The translations under genes and the position numbers were made by a program. From Yoonia sp. R2331 (GTDB lineage: Bacteria > Pseudomonadota > Alphaproteobacteria > Rhodobacterales > Rhodobacteraceae): DNA of 64,000 nt. This document shows, one piece after another, positions 17,365-26,218 of this stretch (positions within the stretch are counted from its first letter, which is position 1; every line of letters begins with the position of its first letter). The notes under the pieces are model-generated. The model searched no databases, was not told where the DNA came from, and saw only the letters and a program-made list of their open reading frames with translations. The stretch lies in assembly GCF_041103235.1 (NCBI RefSeq), contig NZ_JBGCUN010000001.1, positions 1,054,001-1,118,000 on the forward strand, given 5' to 3'.

Positions 17365-18124
17365 GACAGATGCGCGCGGGGTGGCGACATTGACGCTGGC
17401 GCGCGCCGACAAACACAATGCGCTGTCGGCAGATTTGATTGCTGACCTGCATGCCGCCGCGCTGGCGCTGGGCGATGATCCGCAGGTGCGGGTGGTCGTT
17501 CTGGCGGCCGATGGGCCAACCTTTTGTGCTGGCGGCGATTTGGGGTGGATGCGGGGCCAGATGGCAGCAGATGCCGCGACGCGGCGCGCCGGAGCAGAGG
17601 CGATTGCGGCCATGCTGGGCGCGCTCAACAGCCTGCCCAAGCCCGTGATTGGCCGCGTTCAGGGCAATGCCTTTGGTGGCGGCGTCGGGCTTGCCTGCGT
17701 GTGCGATGTGGCGCTGACGGTAGATGGCGCGATGTTTGGTCTGACCGAAACCCGGTTGGGGCTGATCCCGGCGACGATCGGGCCATATGTCATTGCACGC
17801 ATGGGCGAGGCGCGGGCGCGGCAGGTCTTCATGTCTTCGCGGCGGTTTGGTGCGGCAGAGGCGCAATCGCTTGGCATCGTGGCGCGTGTTGTGGCGGCGG
17901 ACGACCTTGATCCAGCGGTCGAGGCTGAGGTCGCGCCCTATCTGGAGTGCGCACCGGGTGCTGTGGCTGCTGCCAAGGCTTTGGCGCAAAGACTGGGGGC
18001 GGGCATCGACGCGGATGCGGTGGCCCATTCGATCAATGCGCTGATCGCGCAATGGGAGGGTGACGAAGCGCCCGAAGGCATTGCGGCCTTTTTTGAAAAG
18101 CGCAAAGCCCGCTGGATGATCTGA
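17345..18124 (+). CDS. enoyl-CoA hydratase/isomerase, probable methylglutaconyl-CoA hydratase
   Basis: A 259-residue crotonase-family protein with the oxyanion-hole loops FCAGGDLGWM and GNAFGGGVGLACVCD. The Glu-containing TETRLGLIPATIG region follows the second loop. The setting, directly after HMG-CoA lyase and with both carboxylase subunits upstream, makes 3-methylglutaconyl-CoA hydration the likely reaction; with it, the window holds the whole route from isovaleryl-CoA to acetoacetate. Two ATGs lie at 17345 and 17348; GAGGA at 17336-17340 fits the second slightly better. The C-terminus EKRKARWMI is typical of the group. Confidence 0.88.
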   Translation: MMLVRVETDARGVATLTLARADKHNALSADLIADLHAAALALGDDPQVRVVVLAADGPTFCAGGDLGWMRGQMAADAATRRAGAEAIAAMLGALNSLPKPVIGRVQGNAFGGGVGLACVCDVALTVDGAMFGLTETRLGLIPATIGPYVIARMGEARARQVFMSSRRFGAAEAQSLGIVARVVAADDLDPAVEAEVAPYLECAPGAVAAAKALAQRLGAGIDADAVAHSINALIAQWEGDEAPEGIAAFFEKRKARWMI

Positions 18125-18255
18125 AGCTGCGGCAAGCTGCGGAAAACAGTCGCAGAATGCCCGCCAGCCGTTGACCCCCCCAAGCACGGCAGGTAAGTGT
18201 CGGCGCTAAGATGGTGCTGGTTCGCCACCGCACCGCTTTGGGAAAGGATACCCCC

Positions 18256-18621
18256 GTGCAAGAGCTTGCCACGCAATACCTGCCAATCTTGATTTTTCTG
18301 GGCCTTGCCATTGGTATGGGCCTGATCCTGATCCTGGCCGCCGCTGTTGTCGCGGTGCGGAACCCGGACCCCGAAAAAGTCAGTGCCTATGAATGCGGGT
18401 TCAACGCATTTGATGATGCCCGGATGAAGTTTGACGTGCGGTTCTATCTTGTGTCGATCCTGTTCATCATCTTCGACCTCGAAGTGGCGTTCCTGTTCCC
18501 TTGGGCCGTGGCCTTTCAGGACATCAGCATGGTCGGTTTCTGGTCGATGATGGTGTTTCTGGCGGTGCTGACCATTGGCTTTGCTTATGAATGGAAGAAG
18601 GGGGCGCTCGAATGGGAGTGA
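18256..18621 (+). CDS. nuoA: NADH-quinone oxidoreductase subunit A
   Basis: NuoA is a 121-residue membrane-arm subunit of complex I with three transmembrane helices (about residues 9-32, 62-84, 92-112). The conserved [20 protein letters not shown] loop lies between helices 1 and 2. I chose GTG 18256 ([14 protein letters not shown]) because it has AAAGGA seven bases upstream and matches the family start; an ATG at 18211 would add an atypical arginine-rich extension. A TTGACC hexamer at 18171-18176 may mark the operon promoter, but the -10 is poor. nuoB overlaps its end by ten bases. Confidence 0.95.
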   Translation: MQELATQYLPILIFLGLAIGMGLILILAAAVVAVRNPDPEKVSAYECGFNAFDDARMKFDVRFYLVSILFIIFDLEVAFLFPWAVAFQDISMVGFWSMMVFLAVLTIGFAYEWKKGALEWE

Positions 18622-19142
18622 TGACCGGAACGCAGGTCGGGGCTGATAAAGAGGCTGCCACGCAGGTTCTGAACCGCGAGTTGCAGGACAAGGGATTCCT
18701 TGTGACCTCTACCGCGGACATCGTGAACTGGGCGCGTACCGGGTCGCTGCATTGGATGACCTTTGGGCTGGCCTGTTGCGCGGTCGAGATGATGCATACA
18801 TCCATGCCGCGCTATGACCTTGAACGTTTTGGTACAGCCCCGCGCGCATCCCCGCGTCAGTCCGATCTGATGATCGTGGCCGGCACGCTGACCAACAAGA
18901 TGGCGCCAGCACTGCGCAAGGTCTACGACCAGATGCCAGAGCCGCGCTACGTGATCTCGATGGGGTCCTGCGCCAATGGTGGTGGTTACTACCACTACAG
19001 CTATTCGGTGGTGCGCGGCTGTGACCGGATCGTGCCGGTTGACGTCTATGTGCCGGGCTGTCCGCCAACGGCAGAGGCGTTGCTTTATGGCATTTTGCAA
19101 TTGCAGCGCAAAATTCGCCGCACCGGGACGATCAAGCGCTAA
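18612..19142 (+). CDS. nuoB: NADH-quinone oxidoreductase subunit B
   Basis: NuoB carries the terminal [4Fe-4S] cluster N2 that hands electrons to quinone. The 176-residue protein has the tandem cysteines in [12 protein letters not shown] and further ligands in [10 protein letters not shown] and [14 protein letters not shown], all intact. The start at 18612 overlaps nuoA; an alternative ATG at 18621 overlaps the nuoA stop by one base and would shorten the product by three residues. It lies in the hydrophilic arm next to NuoD at the membrane interface. Confidence 0.96.
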   Translation: MGVMTGTQVGADKEAATQVLNRELQDKGFLVTSTADIVNWARTGSLHWMTFGLACCAVEMMHTSMPRYDLERFGTAPRASPRQSDLMIVAGTLTNKMAPALRKVYDQMPEPRYVISMGSCANGGGYYHYSYSVVRGCDRIVPVDVYVPGCPPTAEALLYGILQLQRKIRRTGTIKR

Positions 19143-19184
19143 GCGCGCAACTGCGCGGGATACGGGCGCAGAAAGGACAAGACA

Positions 19185-19799
19185 ATGACCGAAGCTTTGC
19201 AGGAACTGGGCACCCATCTGGAGTTGAAGCGCAAGGATTGCGTTTTGTCCTGGGATATCACCCTTGATGAGCTGACAGTGACAGTGGCCCCGTCGAACCT
19301 TGTGGGCTTCGTGGAGTTCCTGCGCGAAGATCAGGCCTGCCAGTTCAGTACCCTGGTCGACATCACGGCGGTGGATTACCCGACGCGGTCCAAGCGGTTT
19401 GACGTCGTTTATCATTTTCTGAGCATGTATCAGAACCACCGCATCCGGCTGCGGGTGCAGATCCGCGAAGAAGATATGCTGCCCTCGATTATCAGTGTTC
19501 ACCCCAGTGCCAACTGGTTTGAACGCGAGATTTTTGACATGTTCGGCATTCTGTTCAGTGGCCACCCAGACCTGCGCCGCATCTTGACCGATTATGGCTT
19601 TCGCGGATTCCCGCTGCGCAAGGATTTTCCGACGACTGGCTATACCGAAGTCCGCTATGATGAGGTGCAGAAACGGGTGGTCTATGAACCTGTGAGCCTC
19701 GTGCAGGAATACCGCCAATTCGACTTTATGTCGCCTTGGGAGGGTGCGGAATACATCCTGCCCGGTGACGACAAGGCCAAGGAAGAGGCAAGCAAATGA
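19185..19799 (+). CDS. nuoC: NADH-quinone oxidoreductase subunit C
   Basis: A 204-residue hydrophilic-arm subunit of complex I. The signature [21 protein letters not shown] and the downstream [20 protein letters not shown] are complete. It is a separate protein, not fused to NuoD as in enterobacteria. AAAGGA precedes the ATG. The stop codon overlaps the start of a small membrane-protein frame, the first of the non-nuo insertions of this cluster. Confidence 0.96.
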   Translation: MTEALQELGTHLELKRKDCVLSWDITLDELTVTVAPSNLVGFVEFLREDQACQFSTLVDITAVDYPTRSKRFDVVYHFLSMYQNHRIRLRVQIREEDMLPSIISVHPSANWFEREIFDMFGILFSGHPDLRRILTDYGFRGFPLRKDFPTTGYTEVRYDEVQKRVVYEPVSLVQEYRQFDFMSPWEGAEYILPGDDKAKEEASK

Positions 19800-20002
19800 T
19801 TGACTATCTCCTTCAACTTTCTCTTGTCTTGATTGGAACGGGAATGACTTTGCTTTTGCCTGATCTCAAAAAAAAACCTGCCGTCGTTGCGAAGCGTTCG
19901 TAGGTTCAAGAAATCGATATGCTGTTGGAAACCAACAATTTAATTCGAAGAAGCGAAGAGCTCCTGAGTTCGTGGAACGGGGTGGTGTGTCCAGATGTCT
20001 GA
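19796..20002 (+). pseudogene. small membrane-protein gene interrupted by an in-frame TAG
   Basis: The ATG at 19796 overlaps the nuoC stop (ATGA). It opens a 35-codon frame with one transmembrane helix (YLLQLSLVLIGTGMTLLLP) followed by a basic stretch encoded across a run of nine A. TAG at 19901-19903 ends it. The same frame then continues 32 sense codons (VQEIDMLLETNNLIRRSEEL and on) to TGA at 20000-20002, overlapping the sulfotransferase start by eight bases. Both outer overlaps are the style of this operon, so I read the whole 69-codon span as one gene with a nonsense mutation. Alternatives are a genuine 35-residue protein, stop readthrough, or a sequencing error. Confidence 0.4.
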
Positions 20003-20894
20003 CCCCACGATCCTTTATTGTGTCGGAGCAACCAAGGCGGGCACGTCATGGCTGCATGACGCGTTGAAGGGTCATGCGGATTGCGCGCTGCGCGATGTCA
20101 AGGAAGCGCATTACTGGGATACGGTGAATGGTGCGGACCGGCTGGCCTATCTGGAAACGCTGGAAAAGCAGCTTCACAAGTTGCGGTTAAGCCGTCACCG
20201 GGCCAATCTGGGCAATCGTGGTTGGGAGGCGGCCAATGTGGATCGTCAGATCGCAGCGCTGACCGAACAGATCGACATGCTATGTGCTGACCGACAGGGC
20301 AACGCGGCCTATCTGGATTGGCTAACGCGCGAGCGTGTGGACGAAGCCGTGGTCGCCGATTTCTCACCCAGCTATGCGTTGCTCGAAGGCCCCGCGCTCG
20401 AGCGGATGGTTAGGGTCAGCCCCAAGACCCGCGTGATCTATCTGATGCGCGATCCGCTGGCCCGGCTGTGGAGCCATGTACGCATGGCCGCACGTCGCAA
20501 GGTGGGCGAGGGGGACGCGCTGGAAGGCCGCGCGAATTACATCCTGCGCCGTGTACTGAATGGTGAATCTCATACGCAGATCAGCCTGCGCAGCGACTAT
20601 GCGGCAGCCGTTGACCGCCTGACCGCGGTCGTGCCCGAAAGCCGCCTGTCATTGATGTTCACAGAAGAAATGTTCGCCCCCGGCGGGTTTGAACAGGTCT
20701 GCGGATTTCTGGGCATTCGCAAGGCAGCGGCTGATACGCAAAAGCCGGTACATGCAGGCGTCAAGGTTCAGATGGAACCGGGCCTGCGCGAGATGGCGAT
20801 GAGTTTCCTGAAAGATCAATACGACTGGGCCAGGGCGACCTTTGGCCCCTTGCCGCAGGCGTGGCAGAACAACCTTGAGAGGGTGAGCGCATGA
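19995..20894 (+). CDS. PAPS-dependent sulfotransferase family protein
   Basis: A 299-residue sulfotransferase. The 5'-phosphosulfate loop is [14 protein letters not shown] with Lys at about 14. The 3'-phosphate region [19 protein letters not shown] carries the Arg and Ser that bind the 3'-phosphate of PAPS. The C-terminal part has the usual helix-rich substrate module. It would transfer sulfate from PAPS to a carbohydrate or other acceptor that cannot be inferred. It lies between nuoC and nuoD, and its stop overlaps the nuoD start (ATGA), so it is locked into the complex I transcript. No PAPS-synthesis gene is in the window. Confidence 0.88.
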   Translation: MSDPTILYCVGATKAGTSWLHDALKGHADCALRDVKEAHYWDTVNGADRLAYLETLEKQLHKLRLSRHRANLGNRGWEAANVDRQIAALTEQIDMLCADRQGNAAYLDWLTRERVDEAVVADFSPSYALLEGPALERMVRVSPKTRVIYLMRDPLARLWSHVRMAARRKVGEGDALEGRANYILRRVLNGESHTQISLRSDYAAAVDRLTAVVPESRLSLMFTEEMFAPGGFEQVCGFLGIRKAAADTQKPVHAGVKVQMEPGLREMAMSFLKDQYDWARATFGPLPQAWQNNLERVSA

Positions 20895-22129
20895 TGGACG
20901 GCGATATTCGCACCAACACCTATGATGACGGGTCCACCGACGCGCGCACGGGTGAGCAGAAGATCCGCAATTTCAACATCAACTTTGGCCCGCAACACCC
21001 TGCGGCACATGGTGTTTTGCGTCTTGTGCTGGAACTTGACGGCGAGATTGTTGAACGCTGCGATCCGCATATCGGGCTGCTGCACCGTGGCACCGAAAAG
21101 CTGATGGAAAGCCGGACCTATTTGCAGAACCTGCCGTATTTCGACCGGCTGGATTATGTGGCGCCGATGAACCAGGAACATGCCTGGTGTCTGGCCATCG
21201 AAAAGCTGACCAAGACCGAAGTGCCGCGCCGCGCGAGCCTGATCCGGGTGCTTTACTCCGAGATTGGCCGGGTGTTGAACCACCTTCTGAACGTGACCAC
21301 GCAGGCCCTGGATGTGGGCGCGCTGACCCCGCCGCTTTGGGGCTTTGAAGAGCGTGAAAAGCTGATGATCTTTTACGAACGGGCCTGTGGTGCGCGGCTT
21401 CATGCTGCTTACTTCCGGCCTGGTGGCGTGCATCAGGACCTGCCCGATCAGTTGATCGAGGATATTGATGCTTGGGCGGTGGCCTTCCCCGAACTGTTGA
21501 ACGATATCGACGGGCTGCTGACCGAGAACCGTATTTTCAAGCAGCGCAATGCAGATATTGGCATTGTCACCGAAGAAGACATTCAGAATTACGGCTTTTC
21601 CGGTGTCATGGTGCGCGGATCGGGCTTTGCCTGGGACCTGCGCCGTGCGCAGCCTTATGAATGCTACGACGAGTTTGACTTTCAGATTCCCGTGGGCAAG
21701 AACGGCGATTGTTATGATCGCTACCTGTGCCGCATGGAAGAGATGCGGCAATCGACCAGCATCATCCGTCAGGCCTGCGAAAAGCTGCGCCACGAAAAGG
21801 GTGACATCATGGCCCGCGGCAAGATGACGCCGCCCACGCGCGCCGCGATGAAGACCGACATGGAAAGCCTGATCCACCACTTCAAGCTTTATACCGAAGG
21901 GTTCCACGTCCCGGCTGGCGAAGTTTATGCCGCGGTCGAGGCGCCTAAGGGTGAATTTGGTGTCTATCTGGTCGCAGACGGCAGCAACAAACCCTACCGC
22001 GCCAAGCTGCGCGCGCCGGGGTTCCTGCATTTGCAGGCGATGGACCACGTGGCAACTGGCCACCAGCTGGCCGACGTGGCCGCCATCATTGGAACAATGG
22101 ACGTTGTTTTTGGGGAGATTGACCGATGA
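20891..22129 (+). CDS. nuoD: NADH-quinone oxidoreductase subunit D
   Basis: NuoD, 412 residues, forms much of the quinone pocket of complex I. It shows the [13 protein letters not shown] hallmark near residues 32-44, [13 protein letters not shown], and the [19 protein letters not shown] segment. The C-terminal [12 protein letters not shown] is typical. The start overlaps the sulfotransferase stop and the stop overlaps the next lipoprotein start, so translation is coupled on both sides. A second ATG one codon downstream is also possible. Confidence 0.97.
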   Translation: MMDGDIRTNTYDDGSTDARTGEQKIRNFNINFGPQHPAAHGVLRLVLELDGEIVERCDPHIGLLHRGTEKLMESRTYLQNLPYFDRLDYVAPMNQEHAWCLAIEKLTKTEVPRRASLIRVLYSEIGRVLNHLLNVTTQALDVGALTPPLWGFEEREKLMIFYERACGARLHAAYFRPGGVHQDLPDQLIEDIDAWAVAFPELLNDIDGLLTENRIFKQRNADIGIVTEEDIQNYGFSGVMVRGSGFAWDLRRAQPYECYDEFDFQIPVGKNGDCYDRYLCRMEEMRQSTSIIRQACEKLRHEKGDIMARGKMTPPTRAAMKTDMESLIHHFKLYTEGFHVPAGEVYAAVEAPKGEFGVYLVADGSNKPYRAKLRAPGFLHLQAMDHVATGHQLADVAAIIGTMDVVFGEIDR

Positions 22130-22464
22130 AACGCTTTTTGCCGCTGACAGCTTTCGTAGCCCTATCTGCTTGTGCAAACGGGATCCAGATTCCCGATTTT
22201 CGTGGATCTAACCCGGCCCCGGTCCCCGCTGTTGCCCCGGCACCAACACCGGCCCCTGTGATGCTGACCGCCAAAGAACGGTTGGTTGGCGCGATTGAGG
22301 CGAATGGTTGCCAGTTGAATGCATCCAACGTGGGCGCAATCCTAAGTGAGGCGACCATCGGCACAGAAGAGCTCAAGTCGCTGACCGCAGAATTGAGCGC
22401 CGAAGGCCGCGCTGAAGTGGCAGGTGACGGTGCAATCCGCGTGACCACGAGCACCTGCGCCTGA
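22126..22464 (+). CDS. small lipoprotein embedded in the nuo cluster
   Basis: A 112-residue protein with a lipoprotein signal peptide (lipobox LSAC, Cys about residue 16). A Pro/Ala-rich spacer (about 27-45) and a small domain with two cysteines (NGCQLNAS and the penultimate STCA) follow. The cysteines may form a disulfide in the periplasm. The domain is dominated by helices around [15 protein letters not shown] and [18 protein letters not shown]. The start overlaps the nuoD stop (ATGA) and the stop is shared with the next small frame (TGATG). I do not recognise the family. The position suggests a function linked to complex I levels or assembly. Confidence 0.75.
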   Translation: MKRFLPLTAFVALSACANGIQIPDFRGSNPAPVPAVAPAPTPAPVMLTAKERLVGAIEANGCQLNASNVGAILSEATIGTEELKSLTAELSAEGRAEVAGDGAIRVTTSTCA

Positions 22465-22586
22465 TGATTTTGGTGGGCTCGGGCATTGGCACGGTCCTGC
22501 TGTTGACAGGGTTTGGCACCACTGCCATTCCCACGCTGACTTTCGCGAGCCTGACCGCTGGCGTCCTTTTGACCGGAATGAACTGA
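22464..22586 (+). CDS. 40-residue hydrophobic small protein
   Basis: A 40-codon frame that fills the gap between the lipoprotein and nuoE. Its ATG uses the last base of the upstream TGA, and its own TGA ends one base before the nuoE ATG. The product is almost entirely hydrophobic and Gly/Thr-rich ([20 protein letters not shown] then [14 protein letters not shown]) and could form one or two short membrane helices. The perfect packing argues for real translation, but no homologue is recognised. It may also act only as a coupling leader for nuoE. Confidence 0.5.
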   Translation: MILVGSGIGTVLLLTGFGTTAIPTLTFASLTAGVLLTGMN

Positions 22587-22587
22587 T

Positions 22588-23685
22588 ATGCTGCGCCGTT
22601 TGCACCCTGACCAACCCGACAGTTTCGCCTTTACCCCAGAAAACCAGCGCTGGGCCGAAGGACAGATGACCAAGTTCCCCGAAGGCCGTCAAGCAAGCGC
22701 GATCATTCCGCTTTTGTGGCGGGCACAGGAACAGGAAGGCTGGCTAAGCCGTCCGGCGATTGAATATGTCGCCCGGATGCTGGGACTGGAATACATTCGC
22801 GCGCTTGAGGTCGCGACATTCTACTTCATGTTCCAACTGCAGCCGGTGGGGTCGGTCGCGCATATTCAGGTGTGCGGTACGTTGTCCTGTATGATTTGCG
22901 GCGCTGAAGATCTGATTGCCGTGTGCAAAGAAAAGATTGCTGCGGAGCCGCATGCGCTGTCCGCAGATGGCAAGTTTTCCTGGGAAGAGGTCGAGTGCCT
23001 TGGGTCCTGCGCCAATGCGCCGATGGCGCAAATCGGCAAGGACTACTACGAAGATCTTACCGCGACCCGCATGGGCGAGATCATCGACGAACTCGCCGCC
23101 GGTGGTGTGCCGGTGCCTGGTCCGCAGAACGGCCGCTTTGCCGCAGAGCCGCTGAAAGGGCTGACAAGCCTTGAAGAATACGACAGCGGCAAGACCAAGT
23201 ATAACGCCAGTGTGCAGCTTGCGACCGACATCGGAGACACGGTGAAGCGGATCGACGGCACTGAGGTGCCAATTTTGACGCCGTGGGTTGATGGCGGGGC
23301 AGGTGTGGCGACAAAGACCAAGCCAGCGGCCAAAGCCAAAGCAGCGACCAAAGCAAAGGCCGCACCCAAGGCCAAGGCGACCCCAAAACCAAAGGCAGAG
23401 CCGAAGGCAACAGCTCCGGCCAAGCCTGCAGCAGCAGCGGCGGGTGAGAAAAAGCCGCGCACGCTGAGCGCGCCGCGCAAGTCCGGGGCGGATAACCTGA
23501 AGCTGATCAGTGGCGTCGGGCCCAAGCTGGAAGGCGTGTTGAATGAATTGGGCTTCTGGCACTTTGACCAGATTGCCAAATGGACCGAGGCCGAGGTTGC
23601 ATGGGTTGATAGCCGGTTGAAATTCAAGGGCCGCATCGAACGCGACAACTGGATGGCACAAGCCGCAGAGCTGGCCAAAAAGTAG
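22588..23685 (+). CDS. nuoE: NADH-quinone oxidoreductase subunit E with C-terminal HhH extension
   Basis: The first 230 residues or so form the thioredoxin-like NuoE, which holds the [2Fe-2S] cluster N1a. Its ligands are C-x4-C in [11 protein letters not shown] and C-x3-C in [10 protein letters not shown]. The protein then runs on to 365 residues, well beyond the usual 160-240. An Ala/Lys/Pro-rich linker (about 232-300) leads to a C-terminal helix-hairpin-helix-like domain (about 302-365) with [20 protein letters not shown] and later [13 protein letters not shown]. The adjacent gene at 23857 ends in the same linker and domain. Such domains often bind nucleic acid; a role in complex I is unknown. 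Confidence 0.93.
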   Translation: MLRRLHPDQPDSFAFTPENQRWAEGQMTKFPEGRQASAIIPLLWRAQEQEGWLSRPAIEYVARMLGLEYIRALEVATFYFMFQLQPVGSVAHIQVCGTLSCMICGAEDLIAVCKEKIAAEPHALSADGKFSWEEVECLGSCANAPMAQIGKDYYEDLTATRMGEIIDELAAGGVPVPGPQNGRFAAEPLKGLTSLEEYDSGKTKYNASVQLATDIGDTVKRIDGTEVPILTPWVDGGAGVATKTKPAAKAKAATKAKAAPKAKATPKPKAEPKATAPAKPAAAAAGEKKPRTLSAPRKSGADNLKLISGVGPKLEGVLNELGFWHFDQIAKWTEAEVAWVDSRLKFKGRIERDNWMAQAAELAKK

Positions 23686-23856
23686 GCAGATGTCCGGGTC
23701 GTTCCGCTTGCGGGGAACGGTCCGAGCAAATTCTCTTATATTTCCGTGCAAAAAACCGCTAATACTGCGGGGAGACTTGGATATGGCCGCATATTCATTG
23801 CGATAACGGGAAAGTACGGGACGCGTCCAAAGCGGCCCTGAGGGAGAGACATTCTG

Positions 23857-24513
23857 ATGAAAGATACTGCACCAATCAGTTCAGGGATCATCGCCGTGGC
23901 GGTCGTATTCGGCCTGATCGCGGCCGGTGTCGCCTTTGTCATGTGGGACTTTGGCGCGATTGGCGCGCTGTTCATCGGCGCGATTATTGCTGTGATCGTG
24001 GCAATCTTGCTGATGCTTGGCTGGCGTGAACCGGCCCCGCGCGCGGGCGAAAGCGATACACCGGTGACAAAGGCTGCCCCAGCGGCACCCGCGGCGGCGG
24101 CGTCTGCGCCCGTCGCAGCGACATCTGCCCCGGAACCCGCGCCTGCACCTGCTGCAAAGCCAGTGGAAAAGGCCGAAGCAGCACCTGGCGCCAAAGCCAA
24201 ACCAAAGGCCAAACCGGTTGCCGCAGATGGCAAGCCCGAGATGTTGAGCGCCCCGCGCGGTGGTGCAGGTGACGACCTTAAGCAGATCAAGGGTGTTGGG
24301 CCAAAGCTGGAAAAGTTGCTGAATTCGATGGGCGTCTGGCACTTTGATCAGGTCGCCGGATGGCGCGCCAAAGAGGTCGCTTGGGTGGATGAAAACCTGG
24401 AAGGCTTCAAAGGCCGGGTCAGCCGCGACGAATGGGTCAAGCAGGCCAAGGTATTGGCCAAGGGCGGCACCACCGCGTTTTCGAAGAAAGTGAAAAAGGG
24501 CGACGTTTACTAG
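23857..24513 (+). CDS. membrane protein with C-terminal helix-hairpin-helix domain, related to the NuoE tail
   Basis: A 218-residue protein with two N-terminal transmembrane helices (about 8-30 and 33-55) and an Ala/Pro/Lys-rich linker (about 60-125). The HhH-type domain (about 139-205) contains IKGVGPKLEKLLNSMGVWHF and KEVAWVDENLEGFKGRV. Domain and linker match the C-terminus of NuoE 171 bases upstream, including the LSAPR lead-in, so one arose from the other or both from a common source. GGGAGAG lies eight bases before the ATG. The domain is of the type annotated as predicted flap-endonuclease-like HhH (COG3743). Function unknown. A strong terminator follows. Confidence 0.82.
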   Translation: MKDTAPISSGIIAVAVVFGLIAAGVAFVMWDFGAIGALFIGAIIAVIVAILLMLGWREPAPRAGESDTPVTKAAPAAPAAAASAPVAATSAPEPAPAPAAKPVEKAEAAPGAKAKPKAKPVAADGKPEMLSAPRGGAGDDLKQIKGVGPKLEKLLNSMGVWHFDQVAGWRAKEVAWVDENLEGFKGRVSRDEWVKQAKVLAKGGTTAFSKKVKKGDVY

Positions 24514-24535
24514 GACGATGCCAACGTGATGAGAG

Positions 24536-24561
24536 GCCCCGCTTGTGACCGCAGGCGGGGC
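24536..24561 (+). terminator. intrinsic terminator-like hairpin inside the nuo cluster
   Basis: GCCCCGCTTG (24536-24545) pairs with CAGGCGGGGC (24552-24561) as a 10-base-pair stem with one G-U wobble and a six-base loop, followed by CTTTGCGTT. It comes 22 bases after the HhH membrane-protein stop and before nuoF. If active it would split or attenuate the complex I transcript. Confidence 0.65.
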
Positions 24562-24581
24562 TTTGCGTTACAAACCGGGGA

Positions 24582-24638
24582 GGGGGCGCTGCCCCCGCCA
24601 GCAAGCTGGCCCCCCGGGATATTTTTGGCCAGAAGAAG
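24582..24638 (+). repeat. dispersed Rhodobacterales intergenic repeat, copy 2
   Basis: This element matches the one at 16423-16480: GGGGGCGCTGCCCCC, a short second hairpin (CCAGCAAGCTGG), then CCCCCCGGGATATTTTTGG and CCAGAAGAAG. It sits directly behind the terminator hairpin and before the DUF5337-like gene. Two copies 8 kb apart with different flanking sequence identify it as a mobile or repeatedly spread intergenic element. Confidence 0.78.
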
Positions 24639-24702
24639 GGGCTGGCCGCTCGACAGGGCAGTGCTGCGCGGCTACATCAGCGTCAGGAACGTGGAGACGG
24701 CG

Positions 24703-24915
24703 ATGGACGGGCACAACGACGACACGGCGCGGCAGGGGCGGATCATTGCGATCACCATCGCCATTGCCGGTGTGCTGGCGATTGCGGCACCTTGGTTGAC
24801 CACCGCGTTGGGCCTTGCCCCGAAGTTTGAAATTCTGTTCTACCTGATATCCTTGGCTGCGTTCATTTGGTCACTGGTCGTCACGTGGAAGCTGTGGCAA
24901 AAGACCCGTAGCTAG
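24703..24915 (+). CDS. small two-helix membrane protein, DUF5337-like
   Basis: A 70-residue protein with two transmembrane helices (about 15-33 and 41-62) and a charged N-terminus ([13 protein letters not shown]). It resembles DUF5337, a small family I associate with Rhodobacteraceae and nuo loci. I chose ATG 24703 with GGAG six bases upstream. The same frame is open back to 24526, but that part is the terminator and the dispersed repeat and cannot be real coding sequence. nuoF begins 17 bases downstream. Confidence 0.7.
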   Translation: MDGHNDDTARQGRIIAITIAIAGVLAIAAPWLTTALGLAPKFEILFYLISLAAFIWSLVVTWKLWQKTRS

Positions 24916-24931
24916 CAAGGGAACGTATCTG

Positions 24932-26218
24932 ATGCTCAAAGATCAGGACCGCATTTTCACAAACCTTTACGGGATGCACGACCGCACGCTGAAAGGCGCG
25001 CAGGCGCGGGGCCATTGGGATGGCACGGCAGGCATCATCAAAAAGGGCCGGGACTGGATCATTGACGAGATGAAGGCCAGCGGTCTGCGCGGGCGCGGCG
25101 GTGCTGGTTTCCCAACAGGTTTGAAATGGTCTTTCATGCCGAAGGAAAGCGACGGTCGTCCAGCCTATCTGGTTGTGAACGCTGACGAATCTGAACCCGG
25201 CACATGTAAAGACCGCGAGATCATGCGCCATGACCCGCATACGCTGATCGAAGGTTGCCTGATCGCGAGCTTCGCGATGAATGCGAATGCTTGCTACATT
25301 TACATTCGTGGCGAGTACATCCGCGAGAAAGAGGCGCTGCAAAACGCCATTGATGAGGCTTATGCCGCAGGGCTGGTGGGCAAGAACGCCGCCAAGTCGG
25401 GCTGGGATTTCGACATCTATCTGGCCCACGGGGCAGGTGCCTATATCTGCGGTGAAGAGACAGCACTGCTCGAAAGCCTTGAAGGCAAAAAGGGCATGCC
25501 CCGGATGAAGCCGCCGTTCCCGGCGGGTGCGGGGCTATATGGTTGCCCGACCACGGTGAACAACGTGGAATCGATTGCCGTGGTGCCAACGATCCTGCGC
25601 CGGGGCGGTGCATGGTTTGCGGGCATGGGCCGTCCGAACAATGCGGGCACCAAGCTCTTTGCGATCTCGGGCCACGTCAACAACCCTTGTGTGGTTGAAG
25701 AAGAGATGTCGATCCCGTTTGAAGAACTGATCGAGAAACACTGCGGCGGTATTCGCGGTGGGTGGGATAACCTCAAGGCTGTCATCCCCGGTGGGTCCTC
25801 GGTCCCTTGTGTGCGCGGTGAGCACATGAAGGACGCGATCATGGATTTCGATTACCTGCGCGGCGAGCTGGGGTCAGGCCTTGGTACAGCAGCGGTGATC
25901 GTGATGGATAACTCAGTCGACATGATCAAGGCGATCTGGCGGCTGTCAAAGTTCTACAAGCACGAGTCATGTGGTCAGTGCACGCCCTGCCGCGAAGGCA
26001 CCGGCTGGATGATGCGGGTGATGAAGCGACTGGTCGAAGGCGACGCGCGCCCCGAAGAGATCGACATGCTGTTTGACGTGACCAAGCAGGTTGAGGGTCA
26101 TACGATCTGTGCGCTTGGCGACGCGGCGGCGTGGCCTATTCAGGGGCTGATCAAGAACTTCCGCGACGAGATCGAAGACCGGATCGCCCACAAGCGGGTG
26201 GGCGTCGCGGCGGAGTGA
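24932..26218 (+). CDS. nuoF: NADH-quinone oxidoreductase subunit F
   Basis: NuoF, 428 residues, is the NADH-oxidising subunit with FMN and [4Fe-4S] cluster N3. FMN/NADH-binding segments are [15 protein letters not shown] (about 52-66) and [17 protein letters not shown]. The N3 ligands are [12 protein letters not shown] and the distal Cys in [13 protein letters not shown]. Length and motifs are normal. The stop overlaps the ATG of the following lipoprotein by one base. Confidence 0.97.
   Translation: MLKDQDRIFTNLYGMHDRTLKGAQARGHWDGTAGIIKKGRDWIIDEMKASGLRGRGGAGFPTGLKWSFMPKESDGRPAYLVVNADESEPGTCKDREIMRHDPHTLIEGCLIASFAMNANACYIYIRGEYIREKEALQNAIDEAYAAGLVGKNAAKSGWDFDIYLAHGAGAYICGEETALLESLEGKKGMPRMKPPFPAGAGLYGCPTTVNNVESIAVVPTILRRGGAWFAGMGRPNNAGTKLFAISGHVNNPCVVEEEMSIPFEELIEKHCGGIRGGWDNLKAVIPGGSSVPCVRGEHMKDAIMDFDYLRGELGSGLGTAAVIVMDNSVDMIKAIWRLSKFYKHESCGQCTPCREGTGWMMRVMKRLVEGDARPEEIDMLFDVTKQVEGHTICALGDAAAWPIQGLIKNFRDEIEDRIAHKRVGVAAE

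Noticed and set aside
20816-22177. 453-codon open frame antisense to nuoD
   Set aside because: nuoD is certain on the other strand. The antisense frame is His/Gln/Arg-rich with no recognisable domain, as expected from GC-rich codon bias.
24526-24702. N-terminal extension of the DUF5337-like protein
   Set aside because: This part consists of the terminator stem and the dispersed repeat, so it is open by chance.
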